Source: JBHHXR01 sp046757205
GTDB lineage: Bacteria > Pseudomonadota > Alphaproteobacteria > Rhodobacterales > Rhodobacteraceae
DNA length: 15,145 nt
Direction of reading: 5' to 3'
Assembly (NCBI GenBank): GCA_046757205.1
Contig: JBHHXR010000063.1
Span: forward strand, 1-15,145
Both the position numbers and the translations under genes were made by a program. Within the stretch, counting starts at the first letter, position 1; every line of letters begins with the position of its first letter. The notes beneath the pieces are model-generated. The model worked only from the letters and a program-made list of their open reading frames with translations. It had not been told where the DNA came from and made no database searches. Positions 7,428 to 13,646 of this stretch are shown here, in pieces.

Positions 7428-8272
7428 TCTGCCGGTTCCTCGTCTTCTTCGTCGTCGTAATAACCCTCGGCGCGCAGCTGTTCCTCACGCTTTTTCTCCA
7501 CCATCCTGACCAGCAGGATGGAGATCTCGTAAAGCCCGTATACAACCGTGAAGAGGATGACCTGGGTAATCACGTCCGGCGGCGTAACGATGGCGGCCAG
7601 CACCAGAATGCCGACCATGGCGTATTTCCGCACGCCGCCCAGTCCCTCGGCGGAGACCAGGTTGGCCTTGCCCATCAGCGTCAGCAGCACCGGCATCTGG
7701 AAGCACAGCCCGAAGGCGATGACGAATTTCATCGTCAGCCCGAGATACTCGTCGATGGTGCCGAGAAACGAAATGCCGACGGCGCTCGGCCCGTCGGTGG
7801 CCACCGCCTCGCCGGCCGGACCCAGTTGCTGGTAGCCAAGGAAAAAGTTGAACGCCAGCGGCAGCACGACGTAGTAGGCGAAGGCCGCCCCCAGCATGAA
7901 CAGAACCGGCGACGCGATCAGGAAAGGCAGGAAGGCGTTTTTTTCCTGCTTGTACAGCCCCGGCGCCACGAAACGCCACATCTGGAAGGCGACATAGGGA
8001 AACGACAGAACGAATCCGCCGAACAGCGAGATATTGATCGCCGTTGTGAAACCCTTCTGCAGCCCGGTGAAGATCAGGTCGCAATTGCCGCCATGCGCGA
8101 TCAGTTGTTCGCAGATCGGCTGCGCCAGGAAATTGAATATCGGCCGCGCCACGGTGAAGCAGATCACCATGCCGATGATGAACGCTATTACCGAGTGGAT
8201 AAGGCGGGTGCGCAACTCGGCGAGATGCTCGATCAATGGCGCCGAGGAGTCCTCGATATCTTGCTCGCTCAT
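7424..8272 (-). CDS. tatC: Twin-arginine translocase subunit TatC
   Basis: Core membrane subunit of the Tat pathway, which exports folded proteins carrying a twin-arginine signal. It is 282 aa with six predicted transmembrane segments. The cytoplasmic N-terminus has the signature LIEHLAELRTRL (E15-H16), part of the signal peptide docking site, followed by typical TatC segments such as FVAPGLYKQEK and ATPPDVITQ-like IVTPPDVITQ. The C-terminal tail is strongly acidic (DDEEDEEPAE). The ATG overlaps the tatB stop by four bases (ATGA, 8269-8272), and its own stop overlaps the start of the DUF815 gene, indicating tight translational coupling along the operon. Identification is secure. Confidence 0.97.
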   Translation of the reverse strand: MSEQDIEDSSAPLIEHLAELRTRLIHSVIAFIIGMVICFTVARPIFNFLAQPICEQLIAHGGNCDLIFTGLQKGFTTAINISLFGGFVLSFPYVAFQMWRFVAPGLYKQEKNAFLPFLIASPVLFMLGAAFAYYVVLPLAFNFFLGYQQLGPAGEAVATDGPSAVGISFLGTIDEYLGLTMKFVIAFGLCFQMPVLLTLMGKANLVSAEGLGGVRKYAMVGILVLAAIVTPPDVITQVILFTVVYGLYEISILLVRMVEKKREEQLRAEGYYDDEEDEEPAE

Positions 8273-8838
8273 GTCTCAGCGGTCCCCGATACCGCCTTTT
8301 TCGACGCTGCCTTGGCCGTTGCCGTCTTCGGGCGCGCCGCTTTCGCGGTGGCCGGCTTCGGTGTGGGCGGCTTCGACGTGGCCGGTTTGGCGGCGGCTGG
8401 CTTCGCTTTCGCCCTGGGCGTCGCCTTGGCCTTCGCCGCTGGTTTCGCCTTCGCGGCCGCCTTGCCGCCCGGCTTGGCCTTTGCCGCCGGTTTCGCCCGC
8501 TTGGCCGTGGCATCGGGCCCGTCCGCCTTCGTGCCCGGGGTCTCCGCCGGATCGTCGTCCGCGTCGCCGGTCATCATGTTCTTGGCGTATTTGCGCGCCG
8601 TCGACGTGGCGCTCGGCAGGCCGATGTTGTCGAGGCCCTTGATATCCTTGACGGCATCCTTCAGGCCCGCCTCGTCTGCGGCCTGTTCCATGGTACGCTG
8701 GAACTCGCGCGCCATCGACCGCGCCTTGCCAACATAGCGGCCGACCGTCCGGAACATGCCGGGCAGGTCCTTGGGGCCGACGACGATCAGCGCCACGATG
8801 CCGATCACCAGCAGCTCCATCCAGCCTATGTCGAACAT
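8269..8838 (-). CDS. tatB: Twin-arginine translocase subunit TatB with a basic H1-like tail
   Basis: Tat pathway subunit that works with TatC in recognising substrates. It has one N-terminal membrane helix (MFDIGWMELLVIGIVALIVV), the G21-PKDLP hinge and an amphipathic helix to about residue 70. The protein is 189 aa. Residues ~111-182 are an unusual Lys/Ala/Pro/Thr-rich tail with about 22 Lys or Arg, no acidic residue and repeated AKPAAKAKP-like units, resembling histone H1-type tails. Its role is unknown. The start has a CGGAG Shine-Dalgarno immediately upstream (close spacing). The gene lies 26 bases after tatA and overlaps tatC by four bases. The family call is secure; the tail is the odd feature. 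Confidence 0.95.
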   Translation of the reverse strand: MFDIGWMELLVIGIVALIVVGPKDLPGMFRTVGRYVGKARSMAREFQRTMEQAADEAGLKDAVKDIKGLDNIGLPSATSTARKYAKNMMTGDADDDPAETPGTKADGPDATAKRAKPAAKAKPGGKAAAKAKPAAKAKATPRAKAKPAAAKPATSKPPTPKPATAKAARPKTATAKAASKKAVSGTAET

Positions 8839-8864
8839 CTCCGGGGTCCTTCAGACGGCGCCCG

Positions 8865-9080
8865 TCAGGCCTTGTCCTTGTCCGGCGTCACGTCGACCGC
8901 CTCGTCGGCGGCGCGCTCTATGGCTTCGGCTTCTTCCTTGCCTTCCGAAATCCCTTTCTTGAAACTGGTGATCCCTTTGCCGACTTCACCCATCAGCGAT
9001 GAGATCTTGCCGCGGCCGAAGAGGACCAGCACAACAACGGCGATCAGAAGAAGGCCGGGAAGACCAATATTGTTCAGCAT
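8865..9080 (-). CDS. tatA: Twin-arginine translocase subunit TatA
   Basis: The small pore-forming Tat subunit, 71 aa. It has one N-terminal transmembrane helix (LPGLLLIAVVVLVLF), the F-G hinge followed by RGKISSLMGEVGKG, an amphipathic helix with FKKGISEG, and a short acidic tail. All of this is typical of TatA. The ATG at 9078-9080 has an AGGAG Shine-Dalgarno seven bases upstream (TTAGGAGCGAACC on the - strand). It is the first gene of the tatA-tatB-tatC-DUF815 operon, and its upstream region holds a possible promoter and several short palindromes. Confidence 0.96.
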   Translation of the reverse strand: MLNNIGLPGLLLIAVVVLVLFGRGKISSLMGEVGKGITSFKKGISEGKEEAEAIERAADEAVDVTPDKDKA

Positions 9081-9118
9081 GGTTCGCTCCTAAGTTTCCT
9101 GGCGGCCCGACGCCGCCA

Positions 9119-9203
9119 CCCGTCCCCGGGGACGGGGCATACATGTATTGACTCCGACCCGCAGGATCAAACCCCAAAATCGACGCACACGCGCGAAATT
9201 TCG
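9119..9203 (-). promoter_or_regulatory. Putative tat operon promoter region with three palindromes
   Basis: On the - strand, TTGATC (plus positions 9165-9170) and TACATG (9142-9147) are separated by 17 bases, a fair match to a sigma-70 promoter pointing at tatA. Three perfect palindromes lie here: CGAAATTTCG (9194-9203), ATACATGTAT (9139-9148, overlapping the proposed -10) and an 18-base GC palindrome (9119-9136, half-site CCCGTCCCC). The GC palindrome would fall in the tatA leader. The promoter boxes are weak matches, so this is a candidate only. The rest of the 270-base gap (9204-9350) shows nothing I can name. Confidence 0.3.
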
Positions 9204-9350
9204 GTTACATCGCCACGCTACCCCATGGGAAACGGAAATCCCAGTTCTCGCGGCCGGTTCGCGGCGCGGCGCCGGAGCCCGCCGGAACCGCCCGGATGCG
9301 GAACGTTGCCTTCACGGCACAAGGGGCCCCCGGCCGGCGCGATCTTCGGC

Positions 9351-10460
<1,110 letters not shown>

Positions 10461-10476
10461 GCAGGCGACTCCCGTT

Positions 10477-10501
10477 AAACCTGATGAATTCTATCGGGTT
10501 T
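10477..10501 (-). promoter_or_regulatory. Inverted repeat with embedded -10, candidate operator of the ABC gene
   Basis: AAACCTGAT (10477-10485) and ATCGGGTTT (10493-10501) are inverted repeats matching at 8 of 9 positions around a seven-base centre. On the - strand the centre contains TAGAAT (plus 10488-10493), a good -10 hexamer, about 27 bases before the GTG of the ABC gene. No convincing -35 is present at the right distance. It looks like a regulator binding site overlapping a promoter. No regulator gene is nearby. Confidence 0.4.
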
Positions 10502-10551
10502 GTTCGCCCCACTTAGCAATGCCCGCCTCACGCCGCAAGCCTCCGCGCCGC

Positions 10552-11331
10552 CTACATCGTCGCGTTCGTCGCGCCGCCGTCCACGAGGATGTTCTGTCCG
10601 ACGATGAATCCGGCGTGCCGCGAGCACAGGAAAGCGCACATGGCGCCGAATTCGGAAACGGTGCCGTAGCGGCGCACCGGGATGGTGGCGGCGCGCCGTT
10701 GCTTCGCCTCCTCGATACTGATCCCCTCGGCCTTGCTGACCGCGGTGTCGAGGCTGATCGCCCGGTCGGTGGCGTGGATGCCGGGCAGCAGGTTGTTTAT
10801 GGTGACGCCGGAGGGCGCCACCTGCCGCGAAGTTCCGGCGACGAAACCGGTCAGCCCGGTGCGCGCGGAATTGGACAGGCCGAGAACGGCGATCGGTGCC
10901 TTGACGGCAACCGAGGTGATGTTGACCACCCGTCCCCAGCCGCGTTCCATCATCGCAGGGACGGTGCCCTGGATCATGGCGATCGGCGCCAGCATGTTGG
11001 CATCCAGCGCGGCGATGAAATCCTCGCGCGACCAGTCGGTCCATTTGCCCGGCGGCGGCCCGCCGGCGTTGTTGACGAGGATGTCGGCGCCTTCGCCGGC
11101 CGCCAGCACCCTGGCGCGGCCCTCTTCGGTGGCGATGTCGACGGCCACCGCCGTCACCTGCACGCCCGAAGCCGCCGCGATCGCCGCCGCCGCTTCCTGC
11201 AGCGGCCCCTCGGTGCGGGCGTTGATCACCAGATTGACGCCGGCCGCCGCCAGCGCCTCGGCGCAGCCGCGCCCCAGCCCCTTCGACGCCGCGCAGACGA
11301 TGGCGCGCTTGCCCCCGATCCCCAGATCCAT
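10552..11331 (-). CDS. SDR-family oxidoreductase with atypical catalytic site
   Basis: A 259-aa short-chain dehydrogenase/reductase fold protein resembling 3-oxoacyl-ACP reductase (FabG). The nucleotide-binding glycine motif is A15-SKGLGRG, NNAG is at 87-90, and the catalytic Ser is S140. Where the SDR YxxxK pair should be, the sequence reads S153-NSAR, so Tyr is replaced by Ser and Lys by Arg. A recognised subgroup of FabG-like SDRs has an imperfect catalytic tetrad of this kind, and its reactions are largely unknown. The ATG at 11329-11331 has a strong GGGAGG Shine-Dalgarno, so I reject a longer open frame starting at 11637. The stop lies 91 bases upstream of the ABC gene on the same strand. 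Confidence 0.9.
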   Translation of the reverse strand: MDLGIGGKRAIVCAASKGLGRGCAEALAAAGVNLVINARTEGPLQEAAAAIAAASGVQVTAVAVDIATEEGRARVLAAGEGADILVNNAGGPPPGKWTDWSREDFIAALDANMLAPIAMIQGTVPAMMERGWGRVVNITSVAVKAPIAVLGLSNSARTGLTGFVAGTSRQVAPSGVTINNLLPGIHATDRAISLDTAVSKAEGISIEEAKQRRAATIPVRRYGTVSEFGAMCAFLCSRHAGFIVGQNILVDGGATNATM

Positions 11332-11387
11332 GAATGCCTCCCGGTGTGGTCCGGCCGGACTGTAGGGCAATTTCGCCAGCCTTGTCA

Positions 11388-11405
11388 TCCCCGCGCCGGC
11401 GGGGA
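11388..11405. repeat. 'CHPRAGGD'-type short palindrome
   Basis: TCCCCGC (11388-11394) and GCGGGGA (11399-11405) form a perfect 7-bp stem around GCCG, inside the context GTCATCCCCGC...GCGGGGACC. Sequences like this are common scattered intergenic palindromes in proteobacteria and are often mistranslated as 'CHPRAGGD' or 'VIPAQAGI'. It lies in the 589-base gap upstream of the SDR gene. Confidence 0.6.
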
Positions 11406-11576
11406 CCTTGCGGAAGCGAAGCGACACCCCGGCTTTGGGATTGTCCGCCGAGGCCCCGACTGCCGCGCGGCCCCGCCGCGAAGAAACTCCTTGCCGCGGA
11501 AACCGACAGAGCCCCGCCGACGGACAACAAACAACACCTGGAATGGCGCCGGAGCTGACGCCCCGGTGACGGACGG

Positions 11577-11628
11577 CCGGGCGGGGCGATTCAGCGAAAG
11601 CGCATGATGATCTGCGGCCTGCCGCGTC
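11577..11628. repeat. Direct repeat, left copy, flanking the hairpin element
   Basis: It begins with the 17-mer CCGGGCGGGGCGATTCA, which occurs again identically at 11762-11778. After a less conserved stretch the copies match again at 22 of 27 positions (GCAT...TGATC...GGCCTG...CGCGTC). The copies are 185 bases apart in the same orientation and bracket the hairpin block at 11656-11744. Confidence 0.65.
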
Positions 11629-11655
11629 TTTCACCATTCAGCCGCCCGCACAGCC

Positions 11656-11744
11656 GCCCGGGACGGATGTCCCGGGCATGCGCCCGCCCGCCCCTTGGCG
11701 GGCGCTTACGCGCCCACCCGGTCGGGTGCACGCCCTATGGTCGG
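11656..11744. repeat. Hairpin-rich intergenic repeat element, copy 2
   Basis: Two strong hairpins stand in a row. The first has a 9-bp stem, GCCCGGGAC (11656-11664) and GTCCCGGGC (11669-11677), with loop GGAT. The second has a 9-bp stem, GCGCCCGCC (11680-11688) and GGCGGGCGC (11697-11705). The block continues through TCGGGTGCACGCCCTATGGTCGG. It aligns along its length with the block at 6419-6510, so both are copies of one element. No T-tract follows either stem. Confidence 0.65.
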
Positions 11745-11761
11745 CGCGGCTCCGGGCCAGA

Positions 11762-11813
11762 CCGGGCGGGGCGATTCAAGTGGGGGCATCGTGATCCGGG
11801 GCCTGTCGCGTCC
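11762..11813. repeat. Direct repeat, right copy, flanking the hairpin element
   Basis: Right partner of the repeat at 11577-11628: an identical 17-mer at 11762-11778 followed by a diverged but recognisable 27-base block ending CGCGTC. The rest of the 589-base gap between the SDR gene and the lipoprotein gene (11332-11920) contains no credible gene. Confidence 0.65.
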
Positions 11814-11920
11814 AGTCTCGCCCTGTCGCGACCGGCCGCATGTATCCCCGCCCTGTTGTCGCGGCAAGACGGCACCGATCGATGGCAGAGCTCCGGGCCG
11901 GGAGCGTCGGGCGAAAGACC

Positions 11921-12538
11921 TCAGCGGCAGAAAAACGCCACCCGGCACTTCTCGAAACGCACCTCGGCGAAGAAGATCCGCGGTGCCTCGGCCGTGCCGT
12001 CGACAACGTCGGCCATGGGAACCGCCACTTCGGCGCGCGTACGATCCTCGCTCAGCCGGCCATTGGTCTTTACGACGCGGTAGCCCTCTATCGCGTAGAC
12101 GAGTTTCCGGTCCTGCATGGCGCGGCCGATGAAGGGCTTGGCGAGCTTCAGCGACCGCTCCTCCTCCGGTTTCAGGGACTTGGCCTTGAACATCGCCTGC
12201 ATCAGCGCGCGCACCGGGATCTCCACCCGGATGATCTCGTCGCCGATGGCCCGCGCGGTGATCGCCGGCAGTCCGTTCGCCGCCGCCAGCCGGAAATTGC
12301 GCAAGGGCAGCTTGCTCCACAAATGACAGCGCACGAAGTCATCGGTGATCTCGAGATCGCCGCCGACGCAGTAATCGTCGCTGTGCGCTTTCGACTTCCT
12401 GTCGAAGTCATAGAGCCGCCGGGCGATCTCCACCGTCGAACTGGCGGTGATGGTGCGGTCGGGATTGACGTGCATCACCGTTTCCGCCTCGAAACAGGCG
12501 GACAAGAGAAACACCAGAAGGATCGCCGCGACGCGCAT
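11921..12538 (-). CDS. Putative lipoprotein of unknown function
   Basis: A 205-aa protein with a short lipoprotein signal peptide (MRVAAILLVFLLSAC) and lipobox L12-S13-A14-C15, so it is probably membrane-anchored on the periplasmic side. After the Cys comes a beta-rich stretch (AETVMHVNPDRTITASSTVEI), then a charged central part with further Cys residues, and a C-terminus ending CRVAFFCR. The start of the mature part resembles the layout of LppM-type lipoproteins, but I cannot assign it to a family. The ATG at 12536-12538 is chosen because it gives a proper signal peptide and has GGAG upstream; the open frame extends further but without a sensible start. It stands alone between a repeat-rich gap and the DUF1353 gene. 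Confidence 0.75.
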   Translation of the reverse strand: MRVAAILLVFLLSACFEAETVMHVNPDRTITASSTVEIARRLYDFDRKSKAHSDDYCVGGDLEITDDFVRCHLWSKLPLRNFRLAAANGLPAITARAIGDEIIRVEIPVRALMQAMFKAKSLKPEEERSLKLAKPFIGRAMQDRKLVYAIEGYRVVKTNGRLSEDRTRAEVAVPMADVVDGTAEAPRIFFAEVRFEKCRVAFFCR

Positions 12539-12542
12539 GGCA

Positions 12543-12561
12543 GGCTCCGGTCTTGACCGGA
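12543..12561 (-). promoter_or_regulatory. Hairpin overlapping the lipoprotein ribosome binding site
   Basis: On the - strand TCCGGT and ACCGGA form a 6-bp stem with loop CAAG (plus 12546-12561). The 3' arm overlaps the GGAG Shine-Dalgarno of the lipoprotein gene. Such a structure could lower translation, but no ligand-binding fold is visible. Confidence 0.3.
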
Positions 12562-12650
12562 ACGAAGCATGCGCAGGACTGTGACGAAACCAAGGTCGCC
12601 GGCGAACCCCGGCGGCACTTTCCACGCAGGGGCAGCACGGGCGCAACAGT

Positions 12651-13154
12651 TCACACCAGCTGGCGGCGCTCCAGAAACCCGTCCATCGCGACCAGATGCA
12701 CCGATTTGTCATAACCCTTGCGCAACCGGCGCGGATACCAGAACGCCCAGCCGGCGGCCCGCACCGCCAGCCAGATCAGGCGCGCCCACAGTTTCGGTGC
12801 GCCCAGCACCAGCAACGCCTCGTGCAGGATCGCGTCGGCGTACCGACGGTCACCCCGCCACCCGGTATCGACGTACAGCCAGTCGTGCAGCGCCGCCGCC
12901 GGCAGATAGGCCGGGTGCGACTTCGGGATCAGCAGCGTCACGGGCCAGGGCACCGACAGACCGTCGAAAAGAAAGCCCTCGGGCACGGCGACGGTGTCTT
13001 TCGGCGTTTCCTTGCTGTCCACGAGGTAAACGATCTCGCGCCCGATAACCCAGCGCGTCTTCTGCATCGACGGCGGCAGCAGGTTGGACCAGCCCTTCGG
13101 GCGGCAACGAAACGACGCGGGATAGACCTGAAGCGGACGGGTAAAGCTCGACAT
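12651..13154 (-). CDS. DUF1353 domain protein
   Basis: A 167-aa protein of the DUF1353 family. The core shows the family pattern: G60-F-x-F-D-G-x-S-V-P (60-69), the ALH90-DWLY motif, a following R103/R104...D107 and a C-terminal hydrophobic helix (WARLIWLAVRAAGWAFWY). DUF1353 proteins are common in phages and prophages but also occur alone in chromosomes. Their function is not established; the His/Asp/Arg pattern suggests an enzyme, which is inference. The ATG at 13152-13154 has an AAGGAG Shine-Dalgarno, so a longer open frame from 13499 is rejected. It is transcribed divergently from the ABM-domain gene, with 100 bases between starts. No other phage gene is nearby. Confidence 0.85.
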   Translation of the reverse strand: MSSFTRPLQVYPASFRCRPKGWSNLLPPSMQKTRWVIGREIVYLVDSKETPKDTVAVPEGFLFDGLSVPWPVTLLIPKSHPAYLPAAALHDWLYVDTGWRGDRRYADAILHEALLVLGAPKLWARLIWLAVRAAGWAFWYPRRLRKGYDKSVHLVAMDGFLERRQLV

Positions 13155-13254
13155 GATGAAACTCCTTGATCGAATGGCCGGATCGTAGCACATGGCGGTA
13201 AACGGGCAGCGACGGTGCGCGCAGAGCCCGGCCGCAGCAGCAGACGAGGCCCCG

Positions 13255-13584
13255 ATGATCGCCGTCATATTCGAAGTCGTACCGGACCCCGAGCGCAAGC
13301 AGGAATATCTCGACCTCGCCGCCGAACTGCGCCCCGAACTGGAAAAGATCGAGGGTTTCATTTCCGTCGAGCGCTTCCAGAGCCTCGCTGACCCTGGAAA
13401 ACTCGTGTCGCTGTCCTTCTTCACCGACGAGGCGGCGGTGACGCGCTGGCGGGCGTGGCAGCGCCACCGCAAGGCGCAGGCAAAAGGGCGCGGCGGCATT
13501 TTTCGCGACTACCGGCTGCGCGTGGCAAGCGTGATCCGCGATTACGGCATGACCGACCGCGCAGAGGCGCCCAGGGACGCCTGA
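13255..13584 (+). CDS. ABM-domain (antibiotic biosynthesis monooxygenase-like) protein
   Basis: A 109-aa protein with the ferredoxin-like dimeric alpha-beta barrel fold of the ABM family. The pattern is typical: a first beta strand MIAVIFEVVPDP, a helix with KQEYLDLAAELRPELEKIEGF, a strand ISVERFQSL, then LVSLSFFTDEAAVTRWRAW and H-rich helix RHRKAQAKG. The family includes quinol monooxygenases, small haem-degrading enzymes and proteins of unknown role, so the reaction cannot be given. The ATG at 13255 follows a GAGG Shine-Dalgarno; an upstream in-frame start at 13192 is less likely. It lies 62 bases before prfC on the same strand. Confidence 0.85.
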   Translation: MIAVIFEVVPDPERKQEYLDLAAELRPELEKIEGFISVERFQSLADPGKLVSLSFFTDEAAVTRWRAWQRHRKAQAKGRGGIFRDYRLRVASVIRDYGMTDRAEAPRDA

Positions 13585-13586
13585 AC

Positions 13587-13604
13587 CCCGGAAACCGGGC
13601 TTTC
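13587..13604 (+). terminator. Weak possible terminator after the ABM gene
   Basis: CCCGG (13587-13591) and CCGGG (13595-13599) form a 5-bp stem around AAA, followed by CTTTC and, a little further, TTTT at 13610-13613. The stem is short and the T-tract broken, so it may only slow transcription between the ABM gene and prfC. Confidence 0.3.
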
Positions 13605-13609
13605 ACGGG

Positions 13610-13638
13610 TTTTCATCGGCCCGCGCCGCGCCTATATG
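13610..13638 (+). promoter_or_regulatory. Possible prfC promoter giving a near-leaderless mRNA
   Basis: TTTTCA (13610-13615) and TATATG (13633-13638) are 17 bases apart. If used, transcription would start about 8-9 bases before or at the prfC ATG (13647), leaving almost no leader. This agrees with the lack of a good Shine-Dalgarno before prfC, but the -35 is weak. Confidence 0.25.
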
Positions 13639-13646
13639 AGCGATCC

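Noticed and set aside
9119..9136. GC palindrome as a terminator for the ABC gene
   Set aside because: No T-tract follows on the - strand and it lies over 200 bases past the stop. It is better treated as a palindrome in the tatA leader.
11332..11637. N-terminal extension of the SDR protein up to 11637
   Set aside because: The extension is low-complexity, crosses the palindrome at 11388-11405, and a strong GGGAGG site marks the start at 11331.
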